From: Venturia oleaginea
Lineage: Eukaryota > Ascomycota > Dothideomycetes > Venturiales > Venturiaceae
Reading direction: 5' to 3'
Length of the DNA: 64,000 bases
Assembly (NCBI GenBank): GCA_013176395.1
Contig: JABMLP010000041.1
Span: 1 to 64,000 of the forward strand
Shown piece by piece: positions 1-9,594 of this stretch (positions are counted from its first letter, which is position 1; every line of letters starts with the position of its first letter). The notes beneath the pieces were generated by a model. The model did no database searches. It was not told the origin of the DNA and worked only from the letters and a program-made list of their open reading frames with translations. A program made the translations under genes and the position numbers.

Positions 1-2
1 AT

Positions 3-443
3 ACGCCTAGCCATCAGCCTTACGGGGTCTCTATTTTCCTGAAGCGTAGCAAGACCGATTACGCTAATCAGGGCGTTCCCATCTCCATCGCCGCAACGGG
101 AAAACCTACCTGTGCAGTAGCCGCCCTGGTAAGACTTTTCAGGCACGATCCGAAGCCGCTTTCGGCGCCTCTCTTCGACATCGGCAAAGGGCATTGTTCG
201 GCCGCTGCTGTACACATGCAACTACGCCGACGCCTCCTCGCTACTGGTATTATCTCCTCGCTGGACGACAAGTCCTACACAGGCCATTCCTTCCGCAGGG
301 GTGCTGCTACGGACGCAGCTGCGAAGGGAGTGCCTGAGCTCGAGCTTAAGGCAGCGGGTCGATGGTCCTCCGAAGCTTTCCTCCGTTACATATCCCGTTC
401 GTTCGAACAGCAGCTTGCAATCAGTCGCCTGTTCCTGATATGA
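3..443 (+). CDS. Tyrosine recombinase/integrase, C-terminal part, cut by the window edge
   Basis: The frame is open from base 3 to the TGA at 441-443, so the gene enters from the left and about 146 C-terminal residues are seen. The fold markers of a phage-type tyrosine recombinase are present in order: a beta-strand motif LKRSKTD near the start, then HSFRRGAAT (the H-x-x-R box), GRW (the H/W position) and RYI with the presumed nucleophile tyrosine. The first catalytic arginine would lie outside the window. Such enzymes catalyse strand exchange through a 3'-phosphotyrosine link. In fungi they occur in Crypton and DIRS-type elements and as stand-alone genes; which one this is cannot be decided here. 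The only in-frame ATG seen (216) lies inside the domain and is not the start. No reverse transcriptase is seen next to it. Confidence 0.75.
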   Translation, partial: TPSHQPYGVSIFLKRSKTDYANQGVPISIAATGKPTCAVAALVRLFRHDPKPLSAPLFDIGKGHCSAAAVHMQLRRRLLATGIISSLDDKSYTGHSFRRGAATDAAAKGVPELELKAAGRWSSEAFLRYISRSFEQQLAISRLFLI

Positions 444-600
444 CACCGTTGTGTTCACCCGATCGCCAAAAGCTATACTCTGCTTCGCTACACCGCTGTG
501 TTTCTCGCCTCTACCCTGGACCGAGTATGTCGTACAGACTCGCCTCCTATCCCACCTCGTTTCCTTCTTGTTTGTCTGGGCCGCAGGCGCTTCGCTTCTG

Positions 601-1626
601 GGCAGTAGGGCACCTCATTTGCCTTCAATCGAGAAGCAATTGAGCCGTGGGCATGCCATCCTGAGACCTACCCCGTGGCTGAAGCCCCGTGTGGCTGAGG
701 AAGCCTGTATGGCTCAGGGCTCAATGGCTTGCTCGCTCACAATGAAAATTCACGTGCCCTGGCCTGCGTCCGGCCAATCAACAGATAAAACGTGCCAGAT
801 GACCGTGATCCGAAGGCGTGGCGAGATGGAGATAGATGCTAGTGTCTATCTGGTGGAGCAAGGGCCTCGTCCGACCAAGCGACAACAACAACATGGCGAT
901 CTCGCATATCGCACGACTTCTGAGCCCTCTGAGGCTCGTCTTGTATCTAGATTCCCACCCGCCTACACCCTCTAGTCAACGTCTTATACGTGCGGGCAGT
1001 AGGGCACCTCATTTGCCTTCAATCGAGAAGCAATTGAGCCGTGGGCATGCCATCCTGAGACCTACCCGTGGCTGAAGCCCGTGTGGCTGAGGAAGCCTGT
1101 ATGGCTCAGGGCTCAATGGCTTGCTCGCTCACAATGAAAATTCACGTGCCCTGGCCTGCGTCCGGCCAATCAACAGATAAAACGTGCCAGATGACCGTGA
1201 TCCGAAGGCGTGGCGAGATGGAGATAGATGCTAGTGTCTATCTGGTGGAGCAAGGGCCTCGTCCGACCAAGCGACAACAACAACATGGCGATCTCGCATA
1301 TCGCACGACTTCTGAGCCCTCTGAGGCTCGTCTTGTATCTAGATTCCCACCCGCCTACACCCTCTAGTCAACGTCTTATACGTGCGGGCAGTAGGGCACC
1401 TCATTTGCCTTCAATCGAGAAGCAATTGAGCCGTGGGCATGCCATCCTGAGACCTACCCCGTGGCTGAAGCCCCGTGTGGCTGAGGAAGCCTGTATGGCT
1501 CAGGGCTCAATGGCTTGCTCGCTCACAATGAAAATTCACGTGCCCTGGCCTGCGTCCGGCCAATCAACAGATAAAACGTGCCAGATGACCGTGATCCGAA
1601 GGCGTGGCGAGATGGAGATAGATGCT
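601..1626 (+). repeat. Tandem satellite, ~393-bp unit, 2.6 copies
   Basis: A unit beginning GGCAGTAGGGCACC recurs at 601, 995 and 1387 (spacing 394 and 392 bp). The middle copy lacks two C residues; otherwise the copies look nearly identical. The last copy stops at 1626, after GATAGATGCT, so the array holds one partial and two complete units if the unit is taken to begin at AGTGTCTATC. Long open frames through it are repeat-driven and do not resemble a known protein. A single inverted monomer lies at 35120-35509. Confidence 0.9.
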
Positions 1627-1716
1627 CGCTGCAGCAACTCCACACACAAAACACATCGAATCACTGACCCCAGTATCAACGTCAACAATTGAGCCCGCAA
1701 ATTCTGAGCCGTTGCA

Positions 1717-2573
1717 ATGGTGAAGAAACTCGTGATGAGGCCAAAAGAAGGCACTCGAACAGGCAGTCGAGACAATCCTATTGATTTGGAGGTATTTAAT
1801 TTCACTGAGAGACAAGGAAGTCAAGACAATCCTATTGATTTGGAGGTACGTGATTTCACTAAAACACAATCAACACTTCACATTGCTAATGACTCATGCA
1901 CTTTCTAGGAAACACATGGGTATTTTGGGTATTTAGTGCCTCATGATAATTGTTCCAAAGAAAATATTCTCATACAGACAACTTCGAGAAAACCGGAAGC
2001 CATCCACAACATGGCAGCAAATCATCCCATTTTACCTCAACCCGATTTCGTCAACGCGACTCAAGGATTCGTCAACGCGACTCAAGGATTGACCAACACT
2101 ACTCAAGAATTGGCGGCTGTAGCCCAAGGACTCACAATGGTTCAGAACGAATTCTCGAACATCGCAAATATCCCGGCGGTCAATCAAGGCGGCCTTGTGG
2201 CACAATTGGCAGCCATAAACGTTCAACTTAGAGCCATGAACAATACAAACGTTCAACTCCTTGCCGGGTAGATTTTCACCCGTACGTCTATGCTGATTTC
2301 CATTCACTAACGCTTACTAGCACGCACAATGCTCGGGTAAAAGTTGTAAACGCTGCTCGTGAGGCGGGAGACCCTCTCACGCCATTGCGCGATGCTACTA
2401 CGAATTTGCCTATCCCAAACTTTCCTAACAGGCCCGCCGCCATCAACAGAATGACCGCCGCCATGTTAAACCCAATCCTTACCGCATTACAGCTTCCAAC
2501 TGCGGGAACTGTGGCACAGAAGAAGAGAATGCTAAGGATTAATCTGGGCTTGAACGAGAGAACTTTGGATTGA
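1717..2573 (+). CDS. Hypothetical protein, three exons
   Basis: Exons are inferred at 1717-1845, 1909-2267 and 2321-2573, giving 246 residues in one continuous frame. Intron 1 (63 nt) starts GTACGT and ends CTTTCTAG with GCTAAT upstream; intron 2 (53 nt) starts GTAGAT and ends TTACTAG with CACTAAC. The N-terminus has a duplicated DNPIDLEV motif encoded by two near-identical DNA blocks. The middle is Q/N/T-rich with an FVNATQG repeat and looks coiled-coil-like. The C-terminus ends in PAAINRMTAAMLNPILTALQLP followed by a basic AQKKRMLRI stretch, which could be a small helical fold. I do not recognise the family. The start is the first ATG in frame, just after the satellite. The exact splice junctions are predictions, but frame continuity across both introns supports them. 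Confidence 0.6.
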
Positions 2574-3650
2574 GGAATGATCTTCGCCATTAGTTGTAAT
2601 ACGAAATATAGAACTGACTAAGGAACGGGGATGAAAAAGGATGGAACTATCCGGTGTCATAAAGATAATCAGAGAAGTCTTTGAAGAGATAGGCTGTGCT
2701 TCAAACATGGCGTTGGAAAGATCCCCTGGTCACACAAAGCTCAATACATGGTGAAACTGGGATCTTCTTCTGGAGTTGGAATGGTATTGTAGTGGGGATG
2801 CTGGTATTGGAAGATTTTTAGTCCTCTTTAAGGTGGGATGGTTTGGAGCTTCTAGGAATTGGGCCTCTCCGAACACTTTAAACACACAGGCGTTGCTTCA
2901 TTTGTTCTTTGAGTTACTTTCCTACTTGCTAATTGCTTCAATCCCATCTTTATTATGCTTTATACTTCATCTGAACTGTCTCGCCTTCATCTTACACAGT
3001 GTTTGTAGCGTCCTGAGAGTGGAGAGGTGACATCAACGTCCGTATCGTATACAGGCAGCTAAACTACTTACTACTGTCGAAGAACGCAAAACTTTTCTTA
3101 CTGAGTAGATCCTCTGGGAGGAATCCGTCTCCTAGCCCTCTAATTGGTTGAAATGGAAGGAAAGCGGAGTAAAAATTAAGCCGCTATAGCTGCGGAGCAA
3201 CCCTAACAAAACAATGAGACGAGGGAAAGGAGTCCGATGACAACCCAGAGAGTCTGACTCCATTGGATGAGATAAGAGATAGGCAGCATGTACCCGAAAG
3301 TCAACAATGTTGATCCATTTCGTTGTATTGAATCTAAACCCCTCTCTTGAATCTTAGTTGATGACCATCGAAGTCCAGCTATGCAACCAGGAATTCGTTA
3401 TAAATAGACAAGAAAACATTGATCAACAACATTGTAAGAAGAAAAGAAAATATTTTTTATCCTCAGATACTTAAGATTCTAACTATCCAGGAGAATACTG
3501 CCACTATCGTTGACCAAGACTATGTCACCGTCACTACCAAACCTACATGCACTAACGGAAGCTTTGAAGAACAGATCGCCCAAAAAAGAAATGAAGTTTC
3601 TAATCATAGAACAAGATATCTTAAAATTCTCCGACTGAACGGATTACATA
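2574..3650. other. Stretch with no supported gene
   Basis: Short open frames only, none with convincing composition or splice signals. Three or more stops per frame interrupt any reading. I see no repeat or RNA gene here. Confidence 0.5.
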
Positions 3651-3902
3651 GAAGGGCGAGTCACAGAGCGGATCGAAAGCAGCATCGATACTATTGGACA
3701 GGAAATTGGCCACCTCGTCAGCCAAGTTGAAGCCATGAAAATTCGCCTCAAGAAAGTAGAGATGAAAGACGCAAGATTGATGTTGCGAGAGATGGAGATT
3801 AACACGCAGTAGAAATTGAAAGAGTTACGATCCACGTCCAGGAAGACCGAGGCCAAGATACAACAGGAGTTAGAAGTAGAGCAACTTGTCGAGAAAACTT
3901 GA
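3651..3902 (+). pseudogene. Coiled-coil protein fragment with an in-frame TAG
   Basis: One frame of 83 codons reads as a strongly charged heptad-type helix: TERIESSIDTIGQEIGHLV, then QVEAMKIRLKKVEMKDARLM, then after a single TAG at 3810-3812 KLKELRSTSRKTEAKIQQEL, ending at a TGA. Composition on both sides of the TAG is the same, so the codon probably replaced a CAG. A TGA also closes the frame just upstream of 3651, so an earlier exon or further decay must be assumed. The product family is unknown. A second coiled-coil gene lies 0.7 kb downstream and may be related. Confidence 0.4.
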
Positions 3903-4559
3903 GGCACAAATACTAAAAGGTCTTGAAGTTCTGCCCCAGCAAGGCCTATTTTTCTGTAAACTTACCTCAATGCTTAGAAATCACTTTATTGTTTTTTCCG
4001 CCTGATCGTTAAGTCATACAATCGTTCACGCTTTGTGACGAACGTAGTCTCAAGATAAGACCAGCACGTATACGCTGGCCAATTTTTGCGCATTTCCTTT
4101 TTGTGGAGCTTGAAGTGAGCCCTTTGACAGTCGCGATTGCAATAAGATACCGAGTAGCACTTGAGGCATTATTTTAGTGCCGAAGTCCCGGTTTTGGAGC
4201 ACTTGGAACAAGATACCATGATGATGGTGAGCCGAGTTCTTAGTGGTGGTTGTGTGAATGGTTGGAATTGCCCAATAGCAAAAGATGAATGAGGCAAAAA
4301 GGTGAGCGAAAGGTCTGGATTGATTCTTGGAAGTTCTCATGACTGACCGCAAGTGCAATCGAGACTCCACAAAGTGTGTTGGTAAGATGGCTGGGTCCCA
4401 TTGGAAGGCTGCACAAGGCCAGTGAGGGCTCCGGTGAGTGACCCGCACATCAAAGCTCCTGGTATATTACCAATAACACTGCCCCATAATTTCTACTATT
4501 TGAGTCAGCTCTCCCTCCCTCAATTTCATCATTCAACCTACAAAGCACCAACTTCGACC

Positions 4560-5217
4560 ATGTCTGTCCTAATCGAGCGCCCGGAGTTCGGTGGCTCTCA
4601 ATTCTACTCCAGACCGTCCATGTCTAAAGTTTCTGGTACAAAATCCGAATCCTGCGGTAAAACTCCACTTCCGATCACCAGAGCGAACGTCTCCCATGAC
4701 AAATCTACCGCTGCAGCCGTCAAATCTGAAACGACCAAAGAGAAAACTCTCAGGCAATCCCAAGAGAATGGTCACAAGATGGAAATTATGGCACAGGAGA
4801 TCAAGAGCATCCAGAAAACTCTTAAGGAACAAGCAGCGACCAACCAGAAGTTGCAGAGGAAGTTTTATAACCTCGAGAAGAAAAAATCCAGGCGCAAGTA
4901 AGTCGAGGGCGCACAACAAGCTGCAAAGAATGATCTGACTCCTCGTTCACAGATAACAAGAAAAGCTCAAAATCCCGCTTCAACCCAAGCCGTTCATACC
5001 TGGATGGCCGAAGACAAGGGAGGCGACCTTTCAGATGGAAAACGCGGTAATAAATAAGATACTTGCACATATTTCTAGGCGTGATTATGTGTCAGGCTAC
5101 CTCGGGGATCCTAAGAAGAAGTTTTTAGTAGCGGTAGATCAGTTCGAGGAGGAGATTGCTCTTCGAGTTCATTCAGAAAAGGAACGACGTGTCAGGAGAC
5201 TCCAAATTTTTCGTTAG
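4560..5217 (+). CDS. Hypothetical coiled-coil protein, probably spliced
   Basis: ATG at 4560 opens a frame of 113 codons: a serine/proline-rich N-terminal half (MSVLIERPEFGGSQFYSRPS) followed by a helical K/E/Q-rich part (KMEIMAQEIKSIQKTLKEQA) and a basic end. A perfect donor GTAAGT sits at 4898, four bases before the frame would close at 4901, so splicing is likely. The nearest acceptor at 4952 gives an immediate stop; an AG at 4960 would add about 30 codons. A further open stretch to 5217 with KKKFLVAVDQFEEEIALRVH looks coding too. The exon structure beyond 4897 is therefore unresolved. No catalytic motif is seen and the family is not recognised. Confidence 0.4.
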
Positions 5218-6499
5218 TACGAAAGGCAAAGCTACCTGTCACCGAAGAGATACGGAGGCTTCTTCATGAAAGCAGAGCGAGGACGACTTACCATGGCACC
5301 AATGATCCTTGAACCATTGTCCAGCAGTAGCTACTCAATTATGTCTTAAACAAACAAATTCGAAAATTGAAGAAGCCAAGCTGCTGGACACAAAATACCA
5401 TACCTCTTCTAATATCTCCATCTGCGTGATCACTTTACCAATTCTAGCAAGTCGGCCTGTACAATCGAGAAACATTAAACAATCATCACCAGGGGGCACG
5501 GAAGCCGCTCCGGACAGGAATTCGAAGCTATTCAATCGAAGAAATCCGTCAAAATATAGAAGCAATAGTAGTTGAACATGTTGATGAGAGCTGATTGAGA
5601 GAAGGGGAGAGCCCTGAGGAAGTTTTCTTTCCGCCGGGATCGGAAGCTGACAAATACTACGGTTCCGTGAACGGAAATCAAACGACTCTAAAAACAACAA
5701 CATCCCGTTTCATTTGACTTTATCCATCTGATTTAATCTTGAAGTGCTGCTCTAGAGCCATTTCGAGACCGTCTAACATCAGACAAACTCCCGAAAAACT
5801 GAGGCGGGTTCGGAGAGGACCGCGATATCTCAGGTGAACTGATCGTGATGCGTTCAGCGCCTGAGCCACTTTACAAAGGCGATTTGAGAGCATGACAGGC
5901 ATTTTCCTGCCATTCCCTTTATCCATATTCCGTTGGAGTCCTGTCATCCAAAACATTGAACTCTCTGAGAAGAACGAACTTACGGCATGTACCCCATAAG
6001 CAAATAGAACCTGATCACGACCCGGCTTGATGACAGGAGGACGACGCTTACTGAGTGCGAAGATATTCCCCGAGTGATAGCTATCCCCCAACTCCTTTAA
6101 TAAATCGAATTAGAGCTGGTAAATGACCTATCCCCTACCTCCTTTAGCAACTCGAACTAGAGCTGGTAAATGGCAGATGAAGACAGGCGTCAAAACTCGG
6201 TCGTCAATGGGGAACTTTCCGCCGTCATATTAATCCTTTGTTCTACCTTTTCATGGTCATGGAAACAGTCGTTAACCCCCGGGTGCGTAAAACGAGCAGA
6301 ATTTGGTCCGGCAATCAACTCCATGTGACAATTTGCTTCTATCAGGCCCGAGAGTGAAGAGTTTGCGAACGCACTGCCGATGCTTGTTACAAACCTTGAC
6401 AAGAAATAAGAGGGCGAGAGAATTCTTCCGGCCAAGAACCGCTATCATAACTCCTTTTCACTCAGCCTCAAGCATAATCGAATACTCCTACCATGGTCC
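5218..6499. other. Intergenic or decayed coding sequence
   Basis: A 123-codon open frame on the minus strand (5720-6091) and an 81-codon one (6190-6435) are present, but neither shows a recognisable domain, a good start or splice signals. A short direct repeat around AACTCGAACTAGAGCTGGTAAA occurs twice at about 6100-6170. No gene is claimed. Confidence 0.4.
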
Positions 6500-7180
6500 A
6501 TGGGCAAAACAAGAATCAACTTTACCGGAAATGTAAAGAAAAATCCCGAAATCGCCCTCCTCATGTTGACCTCACAACCTAAAGAAGAAATAGAAGACTA
6601 CACTTGCTTTATGAGCACAATACATTGGCGCAACCTTCTGTTTGTGTTGGCCGAAGTCAATCCCCTGTATTGCGATATCCGAAAGTTCTATATCGAACGC
6701 AAAGATTTGCAGGAGAGCGGCTACAAAGCGATTGAACGTCATGCCGTCCACTTTCGAGGTACTTAATACGAAGCAGACAAGACCGCCTTCACGAGCAGGC
6801 ACCAAAACCAGAGCCGGGAGAAAAATCTTGGCGAACTGGAAGAGATGGCAAAGCACGGTGCCGAAATTCTAGACCAATTTTTCGAAGAGCTTGGAGAACC
6901 TGCTGAGTACGAGGATGACGCTGTGGAGTCTATGGCACGGAAGAAGGCCGAGCTTGAAGACGAGGCTACTAATAGAAGAGGCAAGGTGCGCAAGGAAGCG
7001 GAGGAGAAGAATGCTGGAAACGCTGCTGCTGCTATTAAACCGGACGATGCTCTAAGACTTGGTCAGTGGTACTTTAGAGCTGAAGTGACATTGTTTGATC
7101 ATTGTCTGAGGATGATAAACAGACTAAGGAATGAGATTGGTGAAAAGAGAAGTGAAGAGATCCCGGAGGAGAGACTTTAA
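6500..7180 (+). pseudogene. Hypothetical protein frame interrupted by one TAA
   Basis: From ATG 6500 the frame runs 88 codons to a TAA at 6764-6766 and then continues in the same frame without a further stop to 7180 (227 codons in all). The part before the TAA is mixed (NPEIALLMLTSQPKEEIEDY), the part after it is a charged helix (GELEEMAKHGAEILDQFFEE) with alanine- and glutamate-rich segments. A CAA-to-TAA change would explain the break. An intron removing the stop is possible, since a GTACTTAA lies at 6761, but no good acceptor follows closely. The family is unknown. Confidence 0.35.
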
Positions 7181-7408
7181 GAGTAAGCGAGCATGGGAAA
7201 GATGACGCGAAGGAATCACCTTTATGCATCGATAATTGCTGGCCGGCTGGTAGTGTCGATGTAAGCTGGGGCTGCTGGTATTTCTAATCTTTGATGAGAT
7301 CTCTTGAGAATGCAATATTTTAGAGCGAAAGTCTGAACATGCAAACCTGAGCTTCCTTGATTTTGTGCTTCCATCATATATATAGATCCTGCAGCCTCCA
7401 TACCAATA

Positions 7409-7550
7409 GACACGATAGTATAATGTCTAGCACGATAGACCTAAGGGTGGTCCAGGACCAAGCATTATATATTGCGCAAGCGGTATCGTGGGGCCTTTCG
7501 GCGTGTACCCCCGGAATCTGTAACTGTCAGTTCGAGTCTGAGTCGTGTTA
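7409..7550 (+). ncRNA. tRNA-like or degenerate tRNA sequence
   Basis: GACACGA at 7409 can pair with TCGTGTT at 7543 as a 7-bp acceptor stem with one G-T wobble. TAGTATAATGTCTAGCAC at 7416-7433 resembles an A-box/D-arm and CAGTTCGAGTCTG at about 7528 a T-arm/B-box. The two halves are about 90 nt apart, and no clean anticodon arm with T33 can be drawn; a GACC-TAAGGGT-GGTC hairpin is the best candidate. It is more likely a tRNA-derived relic than a working tRNA. Confidence 0.2.
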
Positions 7551-8637
7551 GCAGCCAGCCTTTCTTTTTTGCCAAATAAAACTCGCGTTGATTTTTAGTA
7601 GCTATCAAGAAGAAGGGAAGATGGTCAATAGTATTGAAGGAAGACAGACTCCTTGACTAGGAGTAGCGTGGATATCACAGAGACGAAGTGTTTTTCAATG
7701 GCAAGGATTGAAACCACAATCTGCCTGGCGTAAAACAAACTTTGACCTTGAATTTGAGGCAGTAATTTCCCCGCAAACGATCCCGCCCCCGCCCAAGGTT
7801 TCAAGACTTCACTCCTCACATTCAGCAAATCAGCTTCAAGCTCGTATTACTAGAGAGAGGAAGTTCAATGACTCGGCAACACGGCATAAAGCCGGCCGGC
7901 TATATCCAATATGGCAGATGACCAATTGTGCTTAACTTCCTCGGTGGAGGAAATGCAAGACGCAACTTCCTCAACACCACAGCTCGAGGGTATCGTGTTT
8001 ATGCGGCTCTGCAAAGGGACCACTCCTATCATACTCCTGGCGCCGACAATCCCCGAACTTTGCAGGTTGTCTCAGGTGCCCGGAATCATCGAGCCAATCC
8101 CTATCTCCTAGGACCCGATTATTTCCGACCACATGGGACTTTGCAATCATGAAGTCCCTATTGCGTCTGAGGCCTGTTCTGGACGACAGACTCCTCTTTA
8201 AGCCCTCCGCCTCGACTTTCCAGTCGGGACGGCCTTGCCCCAATCACCATCGATTGGGCGGAAGAGACCCGAGCTATACTAGGAAGTACAACAGTACCTC
8301 AAAACATGTCCCCAAGCATTTCTTGGGGGCGCAAAAAGGTACGTACTACGAAATCTTGATGTGTTGGTGGAGGCTGTCCAGTTACGCGCCGCCATGGGCA
8401 TAGCCAAGCTTCCTCCAATTCATTGTCTTCCATCCGTTAGAATCGAAGTCTCTCAAGTCAAGATTGATATTGATGACTTTGTGGCAACCTTGAAAGCCGA
8501 AATCGTCAGATTCATCGCCCTTGATCTCCTGTTGGAAATGTCAAAATTCGGGTTTAGCTTGTGCTACTGATGGCCTCGCCGTAGCTGTGAAACCAATACA
8601 TTCGTTCGTAAAATCAAGAACGAGGCTAATGGCGTGA
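7551..8637. other. Region upstream of the transhydrogenase fragment, no firm gene
   Basis: Several overlapping short open frames (7911-8111, 7928-8152, 8149-8403) have protein-like composition, including a basic segment (KSLLRLRPVLDDRLLFKPSA) that could be an organelle-targeting exon of the next gene. No splice path linking them to 8638 could be fixed, so nothing is called. Confidence 0.35.
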
Positions 8638-9299
8638 CTAGTTTTGAGCAGATCGTTATCCTCCAGCCATGTCCGCCAGCGCGAAGCACCTATCGACCCT
8701 CCAGTCGAATCAGGGGTCCCGTACGCGAGTCTCAGTGTTGGTATCCCAAAAGAAACGTTCCCTGGAGAGAAACGAGTAGCCATTACACCTGCAAATGTCG
8801 TCTTGCTTCTGAAGAAAGGCTTTAGTCGAATTCTTGTTGAACGCAATGCTGGGCTTCAAGCCCAATTCACGGACGAGGCCTACCAACGTGCTGGCGCTAC
8901 CCTGGTAGACCAAGCTACTGCTATATGGAGTGACAGCGATATCATTCTCAAGGTTCGAGCCCCAAGTATGTCCGAAAAGAGCAACGAAGTCAGTAAGATC
9001 AAAGAAGGAGCCGTGGTGATCTCTTTCATGCAGCCCAGCCAGAACAAGGATCTCGTTGATGCAATCGCTACGCGCCATGCCACGTCCTTTGCTATGGATA
9101 TGATACCGCGAATCTCGCGTGCACAGGTTTTCGACGCCCTTTCTTCTATGGCCAATATTGCGGGCTACAAAGGTGTCCTCGAAGCTTCCAACCAATTTGG
9201 CAGATTCCTTGTTGGTCAAAGCACGGCCGCCGGTAAGATACCCCCTTGCAAGGTATTGGTCATTGGCGCTGGTGTAGCAGGGCTTTCTGCTATTACGAC
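8638..9299 (+). pseudogene. NAD(P) transhydrogenase (proton-translocating), N-terminal fragment truncated by Cop-1
   Basis: The frame encodes the N-terminal lobe of the alanine dehydrogenase/PNT family: VGIPKETFPGEKRVAITPAN, the FAMDMIPRISRAQVFDALSS block and the Rossmann glycine motif KVLVIGAGVAGLSAI. In fungi this protein is a mitochondrial inner-membrane enzyme that couples hydride transfer from NADH to NADP+ to proton movement. The full protein is roughly 1,000 residues; only about 220 remain. The reading is cut at 9299, where the Cop-1 LTR begins, and runs four codons into the LTR. The frame opens just after a possible acceptor CTAG, and no ATG lies in it, so an upstream exon with the mitochondrial presequence is expected. 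The rest of the gene is not in the window. Confidence 0.85.
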
Positions 9300-9428
9300 T
9301 GTCAAAAGGTAGATGAAGCAGACTGAAGTCTGAATTGATGATCGTGGGCATGCCCATATATATACACGATTGAGGGGCTCGTGCTCAAGCTAGTACAAAT
9401 GAGGTGAATGAAATGAGTTCATTTGACA
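9300..9428 (-). repeat. Cop-1 LTR (3' LTR of the minus-strand element)
   Basis: 129 bp, TGTCAAA...TTTGACA with inverted ends. It contains a CATATATATAC stretch that may be the TATA region. By eye it is identical to 15373-15501. A diverged solo copy lies at 44003-44134. Confidence 0.95.
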
Positions 9429-9440
9429 GCCCCCCTGCTT
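9429..9440 (-). promoter_or_regulatory. Cop-1 polypurine tract
   Basis: On the minus strand AAGCAGGGGGGC abuts the 3' LTR (TGTC...). This is the position of the plus-strand primer for reverse transcription. Confidence 0.8.
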
Positions 9441-9594
9441 GAGACAGAATGAGATCGTGCAAATGAGTTGAGTCCATTGAAAGATCCTGAAAGACCAAGG
9501 AGAATGCCAGCAGACATAGAGGAGAGAGATTGAGACCGCCAGCAGGCTAACCACATTGAGATAATATAATGATCAGAAAGTGCCGCCAGTCGAC

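Noticed and set aside
451..1692. Long plus-strand frames of 99-174 codons
   Set aside because: They repeat with the satellite unit, lack protein-like features and shift frame between units.
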